Assembly (NCBI GenBank): GCA_023228725.1
Contig: JALOAQ010000062.1
Span: 1 to 17,457, forward strand
Length of the DNA: 17,457 bases
Direction of reading: 5' to 3'
DNA from: Bacteroidales bacterium
GTDB taxonomy: Bacteria > Bacteroidota > Bacteroidia > Bacteroidales > ML635J-15
How positions within the stretch are numbered: the stretch's first letter is position 1; every line of letters starts with the position of its first letter. Positions 1-7,646 of the stretch are shown in pieces. Position numbers and translations under genes: made by a program. The notes beneath the pieces are model-generated. The model saw only the letters and a program-made list of their open reading frames with translations. It was not told the DNA's origin and ran no database searches.

Positions 1-62
1 TTTTAACTTTCGACTTTTAACTTTACCTTCGGTGAGCTCGTAAACTCGGTTCAACTTTTAAC
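1..62. repeat. Edge of a dispersed intergenic repeat
   Basis: The first bases are made of short units such as TTTAACTTT and TTTCGACTTTT, broken by a more GC-rich stretch (CTTCGGTGAGCTCG). The TTTCGACTTT core also occurs in the intergenic blocks at 7446-7646 and 17150-17457, so this looks like the end of another member of the same family. The block runs directly into the stop codon of the minus-strand gene that follows. Only the edge is visible, so its full structure is unknown. Confidence 0.5.
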
Positions 63-545
63 TTATTTCCTGAAATATTTTGATGCCTGCACCAAAGCTT
101 CATCTTTTAAAATAGCTCTCATGGCTAAAAAGCATAAAATAGCAGAAATTAATGGTAAAATAATTAAAATTCCAGTGCTATATTCTAATTCTAAACGCTT
201 TGAAATATCTATTAAATAATAAAATAAAAGACCAAAACAGCCAATTTGTAACAATATATTAAAAACTGTAAGTCTAACTTGAAGCATGCGTTTTTTGTAA
301 AGAAAAATAGTGAAAAAACTTATAAAACAAACTAAACTTACCAGTATTACTAAAGGTAACATTGAATATTCCAAAACAATGTCTTGGTTCAAAGCATTGT
401 TGTGATAAGAAAAATTAGATTCTGTAATTTTTATTGGAATTTCTGTTAAATCTGTATCAATCAAATAGCCAAAAGGTGAAAAGAAAAATATTCCAAAACT
501 TAAAAAGCTAATAAAAAGGTATAAACTTTGTATTCTTTGTATCAT
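63..545 (-). CDS. DUF4293 family four-helix membrane protein
   Basis: This 160-residue protein begins MIQRIQSLYLF, the characteristic opening of the Bacteroidota DUF4293 family. Four hydrophobic segments are visible at about residues 6-28, 60-82, 92-113 and 124-145. A hydrophilic loop follows the first helix and a short charged tail (residues about 147-160) ends the protein. It should sit in the inner membrane. No catalytic motif is visible and the function of the family is unknown to me. The gene is divergent from the MoxR gene across about 106 bp. On its strand a TAAATTTG element lies 13 bp before the ATG. The family call is confident; a role cannot be given. Confidence 0.8.
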   Translation of the reverse strand: MIQRIQSLYLFISFLSFGIFFFSPFGYLIDTDLTEIPIKITESNFSYHNNALNQDIVLEYSMLPLVILVSLVCFISFFTIFLYKKRMLQVRLTVFNILLQIGCFGLLFYYLIDISKRLELEYSTGILIILPLISAILCFLAMRAILKDEALVQASKYFRK

Positions 546-558
546 AATTTTTTATTTG

Positions 559-566
559 CAAATTTA
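559..566 (-). promoter_or_regulatory. Possible -7 promoter element of the DUF4293 gene
   Basis: On the minus strand this reads TAAATTTG, an exact match to the Bacteroidota -7 consensus TAnnTTTG, and it ends 13 bp before the start codon. I see no convincing TTG -33 element at the expected distance. The octamer is common in AT-rich DNA, so the call rests mainly on position. Confidence 0.35.
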
Positions 567-618
567 CAATAAAAATTTTAAAATAAAACTTAGTGTTTTT
601 TAATCTTATAATAATAAT

Positions 619-626
619 TAACTTTG
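619..626 (+). promoter_or_regulatory. -7 promoter element of the MoxR-OstA unit
   Basis: The sequence TAACTTTG matches the Bacteroidota -7 consensus TAnnTTTG and ends 25 bp before the MoxR start codon, which gives a short AT-rich leader. The upstream -33 element is not clear. There is no Shine-Dalgarno sequence before the ATG; the leader is A/T-rich, as is normal for this phylum. Confidence 0.45.
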
Positions 627-651
627 TGCTTTTAAAAATTAATTTTTTATT

Positions 652-1617
652 ATGAATTTTAATGATAATGTTGAGGCAATCAATGCTTTACGTCAAAAAT
701 ACGAAGATTTAGTTTCTGAAATTAATAAAAAAATTTATGGACAAGAACAGGTGGTTAGAGAGGTTGTAATTTCAATTTTTAGCCGTGGTCATTGTCTTTT
801 GATTGGTGTTCCCGGACTTGCTAAGACTTTATTAGTCAATACAATTGCTGAAGTTTTGGGTTTAAAAAATAAAAGAATACAGTTTACTCCCGACTTAATG
901 CCTTCAGATATAATTGGAACAGAAATTCTAAGTGAGGATAGGCAATTCAAATTTATTCATGGACCTATTTTTGCTAATTTTATATTAGCTGACGAAATAA
1001 ATAGAACTCCACCCAAAACTCAAGCAGCACTTTTAGAAGCTATGCAAGAACGCTCAGTTACTGCTGCAGGTATTGAGTATAAATTAGACGAGCCATTTTT
1101 TGTTATGGCAACTCAAAACCCAATTGAACAAGAGGGAACTTATCCTTTGCCCGAGGCTCAATTAGATAGGTTTATGTTTAATATAATTGTTGATTATCCT
1201 TCTTACGAAGACGAAATAACCGTGGTTAAAAATACTACAATTGATAAAGATTTTGAATTAAAACAAATTCTTTCTGCTGAAGAAATTATTTTCTTTCAAG
1301 CCTTAATTCGTAAAATACCTATAAATGATAATGTTTTAGAATATGCTGTTAAATTAGTAAATAAAACTCGCCCAAATTCTGAATTTGCTCCTGAAATTAC
1401 AAAAAAATATCTTCATTGGGGAGCTGGTCCGCGAGCCTCACAGTATTTAGTGATAGGTGCAAAAACTAATGCGGTTTTAAATGGTAAATATACAGCAGAT
1501 ATTGAAGATGTTAAAGCTGTTGCGAAAATTATTTTACGTCATAGAATAATTAAAAATTATAAAGCTGAAGCTGATGGCATAAGTATTGATGATATTATTG
1601 ATGAATTATTAAAATAA
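652..1617 (+). CDS. MoxR family AAA+ ATPase
   Basis: The protein is 321 residues, the usual MoxR length. The Walker A motif is GVPGLAKT (residues 52-59), Walker B is ILADEIN (111-117), sensor 1 is ATQNP (153-157) and the arginine-finger region is LPEAQLDRF (166-174). A helical lid domain fills the C-terminal third. MoxR ATPases are cytoplasmic chaperone-like AAA+ proteins that usually act with von Willebrand A-domain proteins in metal-centre insertion or envelope maturation. The common partners (DUF58 and vWA genes) are absent here. The next gene, 3 bp downstream, encodes an exported OstA-like protein, so the two are probably co-transcribed and translationally coupled. The family call is very secure; the client is unknown. 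Confidence 0.95.
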   Translation: MNFNDNVEAINALRQKYEDLVSEINKKIYGQEQVVREVVISIFSRGHCLLIGVPGLAKTLLVNTIAEVLGLKNKRIQFTPDLMPSDIIGTEILSEDRQFKFIHGPIFANFILADEINRTPPKTQAALLEAMQERSVTAAGIEYKLDEPFFVMATQNPIEQEGTYPLPEAQLDRFMFNIIVDYPSYEDEITVVKNTTIDKDFELKQILSAEEIIFFQALIRKIPINDNVLEYAVKLVNKTRPNSEFAPEITKKYLHWGAGPRASQYLVIGAKTNAVLNGKYTADIEDVKAVAKIILRHRIIKNYKAEADGISIDDIIDELLK

Positions 1618-1620
1618 TTG

Positions 1621-3171
1621 ATGCTTGAAAATTTAAGCAAAATAGTTTGTCTTGGTTTTTGCTTTTTATTATTCGCATTATTAAGTTTTGCACAGAATAA
1701 TGAAAGTGGAAAACCTCGTGTTGTTGAAATTTTGCGTGCCAACTCCCTTGAATATAACGAGGCAAGCGGTGTAAAAGCAAAAAGATTGCTTGGAGATGTG
1801 GTTTTTAGGCATGAAGAAGCTTATATGTTTTGTGATTCAGCTTGGTTTTTTGATGAGTCAAATACAATCCAAGCTTATAATAATGTTAGGATTAAACAAG
1901 GTGATTCTGTTTTGATTATTGGAAAATATCTTGAATATGATGGGAATTCTAAAATTGCCAAAATGAGAGATTCTGTTATTTTAAAGCATAATAAATCATT
2001 TTTAATTACAGATTCTTTGGATTATGACAGAAATATTGATGTAGCATACTATTTCGAAGGTGGAAAAATTTATGATGAGGATAATCGTTTGTTTAGCAGA
2101 CGCGGGTATTATCATACAAAAGAAAAAGATTATTATGCAGTTGATACAGTATTACTTAAAAATCCTCAATATGATATTTTTTCAGATACATTAAAATATA
2201 ATACAGATTCAAGAATAGCTTATTTTTTCGGACCTACTAATATAGTTGCAGATTCAAATCATTTATATTGTGAACTCGGTTATTATGACACAAGTGAAGA
2301 TAAAGCTTCGCTCTCGGATAATGCTTGGCTAAGGTCTAGCTCTAATTATCTTTATGGTGATAGTTTATTTTATGATAGAAAAATTAGATTTGGTGAAGCT
2401 TTTATGAATGTTAGTGTTGTGGATACGGTTGAAAATATGTATGCAAAAGGAAATTATGGTTATTATTATGAACAGCCTCAAAATGCTATGCTAACAGATA
2501 ATACAGAAGTTATTTATATTAGCGATGGGGATAGTATTTTTATGCATGCAGATACAGTTTATATTTCTGTTGACAGCTTGGATTATAAACTTATGAGAGC
2601 TTTTTATAAAGTGCAAGTTTTTAAATCTGATATGCAAGCTAGATGCGATTCCTTGGTCTTTTATTCTTTTGATTCAATTGCACATATGTTTTATTCTCCT
2701 GTTTTGTGGTCTGATAATAATCAAATTACTGCTGATCATATTGAGATGTATTTTTTAGATAAAAAGCCAAATAAGTTTTTTCTTAACGGCAATGCTTTTG
2801 CAATAGAACAATACGATAGCCTACATTATAATCAGCTGAAAAGTAGAAAAATGTCGGGATATATAGTTGAGAAAAAACTTAGAAAAATAGATTTGCACAA
2901 CGATTGTCAAACTATTTATTTTATTGTTGATGAGGAAGTTGATGAGATTGTTGCAATAAATAAAGTGCTTAGTTCAAATATGACAATTTGGCTGAAAAAT
3001 AATAAAATTGAAAATGTTTGGTTTTATGATAAGCCTGATGGAGAAACTATACCAATAGAACAGTTAAGTAAAGAACAAATATTTCTTAAAGATTTTAGAT
3101 TTTTAGACGAATATAGACCAAAATCACGCGATGATATTTTTATTTGGAAAGAAATTCCAAGTAAAGATTAA
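1621..3171 (+). CDS. OstA/LptA-like exported protein
   Basis: I chose the ATG at 1621 over the TTG directly before it; this gives 516 residues. The N-terminus is a signal peptide with a hydrophobic core at about residues 8-22 and likely cleavage after SFA (residue 24). The mature part is a long series of short beta-strand repeats with many aspartate and tyrosine residues (for example GDVVFRHEEAYMFCDSAWF and ITDSLDYD). This is typical of the OstA N-terminal fold shared with LptA and the N-terminal part of LptD. Proteins of this fold bind the lipid part of lipopolysaccharide in the periplasm. The C-terminal part (from about residue 420) has no motif I recognise, and there is no outer-membrane barrel as in full LptD. 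A role in LPS transport or envelope integrity is inferred from the fold. Confidence 0.8.
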   Translation: MLENLSKIVCLGFCFLLFALLSFAQNNESGKPRVVEILRANSLEYNEASGVKAKRLLGDVVFRHEEAYMFCDSAWFFDESNTIQAYNNVRIKQGDSVLIIGKYLEYDGNSKIAKMRDSVILKHNKSFLITDSLDYDRNIDVAYYFEGGKIYDEDNRLFSRRGYYHTKEKDYYAVDTVLLKNPQYDIFSDTLKYNTDSRIAYFFGPTNIVADSNHLYCELGYYDTSEDKASLSDNAWLRSSSNYLYGDSLFYDRKIRFGEAFMNVSVVDTVENMYAKGNYGYYYEQPQNAMLTDNTEVIYISDGDSIFMHADTVYISVDSLDYKLMRAFYKVQVFKSDMQARCDSLVFYSFDSIAHMFYSPVLWSDNNQITADHIEMYFLDKKPNKFFLNGNAFAIEQYDSLHYNQLKSRKMSGYIVEKKLRKIDLHNDCQTIYFIVDEEVDEIVAINKVLSSNMTIWLKNNKIENVWFYDKPDGETIPIEQLSKEQIFLKDFRFLDEYRPKSRDDIFIWKEIPSKD

Positions 3172-3201
3172 ATAATTTTAAGATATTACTTTATTTTGAA
3201 A

Positions 3202-3209
3202 TATTTTTG
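3202..3209 (+). promoter_or_regulatory. Possible -7 element before the P-loop gene
   Basis: TATTTTTG matches TAnnTTTG and ends 25 bp before the ATG at 3235, in the 63-bp gap after the OstA-like gene. No clear -33 element was found. The gene may instead be read through from the MoxR unit, since no terminator hairpin is evident in the gap. Confidence 0.3.
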
Positions 3210-3234
3210 TTATTTTTAAAAAAAATGAATTTTT

Positions 3235-3738
3235 ATGGAGAGAAAATTAGTAATTGCTATTCTAGGAAATCAAGGCTCAGGCAAAACAACTACTTGGGAA
3301 ACTTTGTTTGGACGAAAAGTACATACAGGTAAAAATCTTAGAAATATTGAAATTCAAGGAATAAAAATTCCTGTTTTTTTAATTAACGAATCTGCTTTGG
3401 AAAGAAAAACGAAATTGGAATATATTTTGCCCGAAAAAGACCCGGAAATAGTAATTAGTTCTTTTCTTTATCATAAAGAAGTTATTAAAAATTTTGATTA
3501 TTTTATTAAACGAAATTACAATATTTATGTACAATGGCTAAACCCGGGTTATAATGACTCAAATGATAAAGCCTTATTTTATAATGATGGAATTATAAAT
3601 TATCTTTTAGGGCATGGGGCTGTTGTTTCGGTGAAAAATGCAAAAAATAATCCCAAATATAGAGTAGAAGAAATAAAAAACTATTTGTTAAGCTATTTTT
3701 TAACAAAAAACAACTTGAATATAAGTCTTAAATTGTAA
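3235..3738 (+). CDS. Unrecognised P-loop NTPase-like protein
   Basis: This 167-residue protein opens with a beta strand and a perfect Walker A loop, GNQGSGKTT (residues 11-19). A short strand IPVFLIN (residues 45-51) and an EIVISSF stretch (residues 71-77) could be the next core strands, but no clear Walker B aspartate pair, switch motif or NKxD guanine-specificity motif is visible. That argues against a canonical small GTPase. The C-terminal half is rich in aromatic, asparagine and lysine residues. There is no signal peptide or membrane segment, so it should be cytoplasmic. It lies between the OstA-like gene and a TfoX-domain gene, which gives no functional clue. It may be a small kinase-like or nucleotide-sensing protein; I do not recognise the family. 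Confidence 0.6.
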   Translation: MERKLVIAILGNQGSGKTTTWETLFGRKVHTGKNLRNIEIQGIKIPVFLINESALERKTKLEYILPEKDPEIVISSFLYHKEVIKNFDYFIKRNYNIYVQWLNPGYNDSNDKALFYNDGIINYLLGHGAVVSVKNAKNNPKYRVEEIKNYLLSYFLTKNNLNISLKL

Positions 3739-3816
3739 TTGTTTGCTAATTAGTAGTTAAAAAGTACAATTAGATATAATAATCGTGGTCTCTGCTTAAA
3801 TCTTTGTTTTTTTTGT

Positions 3817-3824
3817 TATTTTTG
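3817..3824 (+). promoter_or_regulatory. Possible -7 element before the TfoX-domain gene
   Basis: TATTTTTG matches TAnnTTTG and ends 41 bp before the start codon at 3866. Several TTTG strings lie upstream, but none at the ideal 19-23 bp spacing. The call is positional. Confidence 0.3.
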
Positions 3825-3865
3825 TTCTGAGAAATCTTGTGAAATTACTTTAAAATCTAAAAATT

Positions 3866-4129
3866 ATGGGAATTGTAGGAGCACACAATGTAGGCAAAGT
3901 TTTAGAACTAAAATTAGAAGAAGTTGGTATTACTAGCCTTGACCAATTAAGAAAAGTTGGCACAGAAGCTGCTTTTATGCTACTTTATGAAAAAAATAAA
4001 AATACAAGTAGAGCAATTTTATTGTCTATAGAGGGAGCTATTCAAGAGGTACGGTGGCACAACTTAGACGAAAAGCGAGTTGAAGAATTAAAAGAATTTT
4101 TTGATAGCGTAGTGCCAAAAAGAAAATAA
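3866..4129 (+). CDS. Free-standing TfoX C-terminal domain protein
   Basis: The 87-residue protein matches the C-terminal domain of TfoX/Sxy proteins from end to end. It has a helix-hairpin-helix-like opening, NVGKVLELKLEEVGITSLDQL (residues 8-28 region), then GTEAAFMLLY, and the family hallmark EGAIQEVRWHNLDE followed by an acidic-basic helix. In gamma-proteobacteria, Sxy/TfoX is a competence activator in which this domain follows a separate N-terminal domain. Here the N-terminal domain is missing, with no trace in the 128 bp upstream. Free-standing versions are common outside proteobacteria and their function is not established. The fold suggests binding to DNA or to a protein partner. A competence role should not be assumed. 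Confidence 0.8.
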   Translation: MGIVGAHNVGKVLELKLEEVGITSLDQLRKVGTEAAFMLLYEKNKNTSRAILLSIEGAIQEVRWHNLDEKRVEELKEFFDSVVPKRK

Positions 4130-4148
4130 TAAAAATCTGACAAATCTC

Positions 4149-4176
4149 ATTGCATGGGAATCTTAATTAATGCAAT
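4149..4176. promoter_or_regulatory. Inverted repeat upstream of the dehydrogenase gene
   Basis: ATTGCAT at 4149-4155 is the exact reverse complement of ATGCAAT at 4170-4176, with a 14-bp spacer. It lies 39 bp before the preferred start codon at 4215. The centre spacing of 21 bp, about two helical turns, would suit a dimeric regulator. The arms are only 7 bp, so chance cannot be excluded. Its position also argues that the ATG at 4170 is within the leader and not the start. Confidence 0.3.
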
Positions 4177-4214
4177 TTTACTTTTTAAAATTGTATCAAT
4201 TAATATGGTATTTT

Positions 4215-7200
4215 ATGCAAAAAATTGAGAAACATCCCATTTTACAAGTTCCTGAAAAAGATGAACATATTTTTTATTTTAATGATAAAATAGTTGTTGG
4301 GACTAAAGGATTTACTATTGCGGCAGCTTTACATCAAGCTGGTTTTCCTGTACATAGCCATTCTGTAGATAACAGAAATAGATCTTTAGAATGTGGAATA
4401 GGAAAATGTGGAGCTTGCGAAATGCTCGTGGACGGTAAAATAAAACGTATTTGCATTACTAAAGTTGACGGAATTAGAGAAGTTAGAGAAATTCCTAAAG
4501 ATTTTGAGCCGAATCAAGAAAAAATAAATATAGAAGAAGAAATTTCTGTTTTCAAAACCCAAGTAACAATTATTGGTGCTGGTCCTGCCGGATTAGCTGC
4601 TCGCGAAGTATTGAATCAACATAATATCTCTAATATTGTTGTTGATAATAACGATAAAATAGGTGGACAATTTCTAATGCAAACTCATCAATTTTTCTTT
4701 TTTGAGAAAGAAAAAAAATTTGGCGGACTTCGTGGTTTTGAAATTGCAGAAACTTTAGCTGGCGAAAATAGAGAAGGTATCATTTTAAATTCTGTAGTTT
4801 GGGATATTCTTGAAGCACAAAGAATTGCAGTGAAAAATATTTTAACAAACGAAATATTTTATATTGAATCTGAACATATTATTATTGCAACAGGAGCAAT
4901 TCCATTTATGCCTTCGTTTAAAAATGACGATGTGCCTGGCGTATATACTGCTGCTGTTGTTCAAAAAATGATGAATAATGAGTTCACTTTGCTTGGTAAA
5001 AATGTTTTAACTGTTGGTGCCGGAAATATTGGTTATCTAACTTCTTATCAGTTAATGCAAGCTGGAGCAAAAGTAAAAGCAATTATTGAAGCAATGCCTC
5101 AAGAGGGTGGTTTTCCTGTTCAAGCTAATAGACTAAGAAGGTTGGGAATTCCTATTATGACCGGATATATTTTGCTTGAGGCAATTCCTAATGAAGATTA
5201 CACAGGTATTATTGGTGCAGTAATTGCAAAATGTGAAAATTTTAAAGCTATTCCCGGAACTGAAAAAGTAATTACAGGTATTGATACAATAAATATTTGC
5301 ACAGGCTTAGTACCTGACGACCAGTTAGTAACTAAAGCAAATCTTTTATTTGGGCGTAGGGCTCATGCTATTGGAGACGCATTAAGAATTGGAGAAGGTA
5401 CTTCGGCAGTTTTGCGTGGAAAACAAGCAGCCTACGAAGTTATTGACGCTTTAGAAAAAAGATATAATTACAATGATTATCTTGCTCTTTCAAAAGAATA
5501 TATAGATTCCCAGCAGCACCCAACTCGCGTAATTTCTGAACCTTATAAACCTAGCCGCACAAGAGCTGAAGCTAAGCCTTATGTGATGATTGATTGTTTG
5601 TATGGTTTTGCTTGTAATCCTTGTACTTTTGCTTGTCCCCATGGAGCTATTACTAAATCTTCAACAAGTTCTGTCCCAATTGTGGATTATGATAAATGTG
5701 TAGGTTGTATGGATTGCGTATATCAATGTCCAGGACTTGCAATTTTTGGTTATGCAGAAAAAAAGGACTGGCTATTTTTACCAATTGAGTATGAAGCTGA
5801 AGAAAAGTCTGAAGTTTATTTGGTTAATAATAATGGCGAAAAAATAGGAGAGGGGATAATTGAAAAAATACTTTATAAATCAAATAAAACAAATATTGCA
5901 AGACTTAAATCGCTAGATTTACATGGGGAAAAACTGCAAGAAGCTCGTGGATTTATTCTTAAAAAAGATTATCCCAAACCAATTCAATTATTAGAAACGG
6001 AAAGTAAAAAACCAGCAGAAACTTATATTTGCCATTGTGATGATGTTAAATTAGATGAGATTTTAGAAGTTATTGGTGATAGAAAGTTTATTTCTGTGGA
6101 TGAAATTAAACATACTACTCGTTTAGGTATGGGTGCTTGTCGTGGAAAACGATGTATAAAACGTTTAAAGCAAACAGTTTCGGCTTATGGAATTGAAATT
6201 GTTGGCGATGCAACTCCTCGTGCTCCTTTGTCAAATCAAGTTAGTTTAGGAGAATTATTTCCACATAAGTCTGAAAGAGTTTTTACTAATGTAAATAAGA
6301 GAGCAAATAAAAGAATTAAAGTTCAAGTTTTAGTTGCCGGTGGTGGAATGGCAGGTAGTTCTTTGTTTAAATTTATGGCCGAGGTCGGTATGAAACCAGT
6401 TATGATAAATCGTGAACGTGGTAGCTCTTGGCGTAATATTGCCGGTGGTCGCCCTGCTTTCTCTTTACCTGCTTTGGCTGATATCGCATTAAAAAATCGA
6501 GAGCTTTTTATAGAATTACAAAATATTTCTAATATTGATTATAAACCAATTAGATATATAAGTTTTGCACATGATGAGCAGACTTATAAAGATCTTGATG
6601 CTTCGCGTGCTTGGTCTAATGCTTTTATGGTGGAAAAAGCTGATTTTAGAAAAGAAATTTCTCCTTTCTTTAATCAAAATACAGATATTTATTCTGCTGC
6701 ACTAATTACTCATGATTGCTGGCAGGCTACGCCAGGTAAAGTTTTAGATTTATTACGTCAAATTGGTATAGAAAAAGGCGGACAAGTTTTAGAAGATTGC
6801 GAACTTATAGATTTGCAAAGAGAAAATAAAAATATTATTGCTCTTGTAAAAACTCATACAGGCGAATTTTTAGAATATGAAACTGAACATTTTGTAAATG
6901 CACTTGGTGCTGAGGCTAATAAATTTGCCAAAAAATTAGAAATTGAAACAGGTTTGTATCCTGTTAAGCATCAGGCCTTTATTACGAGACGTTTGCCATT
7001 TATGGGTAAAAATAATGATACTTTAGATATGTTGATTGATAGAAGAAAATACAAAGGTTTTTCGGCTGTTTATGGTCAACAACTTGCAGATACAGGACAA
7101 ATAATTGGTTGTGCTTCTCCTTTAATTGATGCCTTAGAAACTGACAAAGAACTTAAAATTAATTCTAAAGATTTTTTAGAAATAATTTCTGAAGTATTTG

Positions 7201-7445
7201 TAAATTGGATACCTCAATTATCAAGTGTAGGATTTCAAGCTGTGTGGTCGGGATATTATGTAGAACCAAGATATATTGTTGACCCAGAATTAGGATTAAT
7301 GCTTGGTATGCGTGGACATGGCTATATGTTAAGCCAATATTTAGCTAAACTTTATGTAGATAAATTAATGGGAAAACAAACTCCAGATTATTTTCAAGAT
7401 TTAAGATTAACAGGAAAAGGCTTGTTTGAAGAGGCTTTTAAGTAG
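4215..7445 (+). CDS. Multidomain FAD/iron-sulfur amine or amino-acid dehydrogenase
   Basis: The 1076-residue chain carries these modules in order. A ferredoxin-like [2Fe-2S] domain has Cys60, 65, 68 and 80. A two-dinucleotide flavin domain has FAD loop GAGPAG (121-126) and NAD-type loop VGAGNIG (267-273). A double [4Fe-4S] domain has Cys461, 467, 470, 474 and Cys495, 498, 501, 505. A BFD-like [2Fe-2S] domain has CxC at 606-608 and Cx4C at 642-647. A C-terminal DAO-fold flavoenzyme has loop GGGMAG (709-714). The flanking parts correspond to HcnA, HcnB and HcnC of hydrogen cyanide synthase and to subunits of dye-linked proline, opine and sarcosine dehydrogenases. No aminomethyltransferase domain is present, so it is not a folate-linked sarcosine oxidase. 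The likely reaction is oxidation of an amino acid or secondary amine by the DAO domain, with electrons passing through the clusters. The substrate cannot be read from sequence. I prefer the ATG at 4215 because the 15 extra residues from 4170 resemble no part of the domain. Confidence 0.85.
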   Translation: MQKIEKHPILQVPEKDEHIFYFNDKIVVGTKGFTIAAALHQAGFPVHSHSVDNRNRSLECGIGKCGACEMLVDGKIKRICITKVDGIREVREIPKDFEPNQEKINIEEEISVFKTQVTIIGAGPAGLAAREVLNQHNISNIVVDNNDKIGGQFLMQTHQFFFFEKEKKFGGLRGFEIAETLAGENREGIILNSVVWDILEAQRIAVKNILTNEIFYIESEHIIIATGAIPFMPSFKNDDVPGVYTAAVVQKMMNNEFTLLGKNVLTVGAGNIGYLTSYQLMQAGAKVKAIIEAMPQEGGFPVQANRLRRLGIPIMTGYILLEAIPNEDYTGIIGAVIAKCENFKAIPGTEKVITGIDTINICTGLVPDDQLVTKANLLFGRRAHAIGDALRIGEGTSAVLRGKQAAYEVIDALEKRYNYNDYLALSKEYIDSQQHPTRVISEPYKPSRTRAEAKPYVMIDCLYGFACNPCTFACPHGAITKSSTSSVPIVDYDKCVGCMDCVYQCPGLAIFGYAEKKDWLFLPIEYEAEEKSEVYLVNNNGEKIGEGIIEKILYKSNKTNIARLKSLDLHGEKLQEARGFILKKDYPKPIQLLETESKKPAETYICHCDDVKLDEILEVIGDRKFISVDEIKHTTRLGMGACRGKRCIKRLKQTVSAYGIEIVGDATPRAPLSNQVSLGELFPHKSERVFTNVNKRANKRIKVQVLVAGGGMAGSSLFKFMAEVGMKPVMINRERGSSWRNIAGGRPAFSLPALADIALKNRELFIELQNISNIDYKPIRYISFAHDEQTYKDLDASRAWSNAFMVEKADFRKEISPFFNQNTDIYSAALITHDCWQATPGKVLDLLRQIGIEKGGQVLEDCELIDLQRENKNIIALVKTHTGEFLEYETEHFVNALGAEANKFAKKLEIETGLYPVKHQAFITRRLPFMGKNNDTLDMLIDRRKYKGFSAVYGQQLADTGQIIGCASPLIDALETDKELKINSKDFLEIISEVFVNWIPQLSSVGFQAVWSGYYVEPRYIVDPELGLMLGMRGHGYMLSQYLAKLYVDKLMGKQTPDYFQDLRLTGKGLFEEAFK

Positions 7446-7646
7446 TGCTTAGTTGTTAGTGGGCGAGAGGAGACACGAGAAGCCATAATTAGTGTAAATT
7501 CGTGCAATTCGTGGTTGTCATCTTCGAGTTTTGAGCGAAGCGAAAAACGAAGAAGCTCTTTCGACTTTTCACTTTCGACTTTATAGCCTTTCGACTTTAT
7601 AGCCTTTCGACTTTACAGACTTTCAACTTTACAGACTTTAGACTTT
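7446..7646. repeat. Intergenic repeat block with 16-bp tandem array
   Basis: This 201-bp gap between convergent genes holds no gene. It starts with TTAGTTGTTAGTGGGCGA (7449-7466). A 27-bp segment (7492-7518, core AATTCGTGCAATTCGTGG) and a 30-bp segment (7521-7550, containing TTTTGAGCGAAGCG) follow. Both recur without change at 17323-17349 and 17353-17382. From 7572 a 16-bp unit, CTTTCGACTTTATAGC, repeats five times in phase at 7572, 7588, 7604, 7620 and 7636, with decay towards the end. The last unit runs into the stop codon of the Rrf2 gene. The 30-bp segment can fold on itself (TCTTCG at 7521-7526 pairs with CGAAGA at 7548-7553, with TTTT/AAAA inside). It may act as a bidirectional transcription barrier, but this is not proven. 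Confidence 0.75.

Noticed and set aside
1618..1620. TTG directly before ATG as the start of the OstA-like gene
   Set aside because: The adjacent ATG at 1621 is a better codon, and the signal peptide is unchanged.
4170..4214. ATG at 4170 as the start of the large dehydrogenase
   Set aside because: The extra 15 residues are hydrophobic and aromatic, too short and poorly formed for a signal peptide, and this cofactor-rich enzyme should be cytoplasmic; the ATG at 4215 gives a normal N-terminus.
4215..7445. Reading the large protein as hydrogen cyanide synthase
   Set aside because: The modules resemble HcnABC, but the same folds serve many amino-acid dehydrogenases, and the double 4Fe-4S domain and fusion do not fit the standard three-subunit synthase; substrate is left open.
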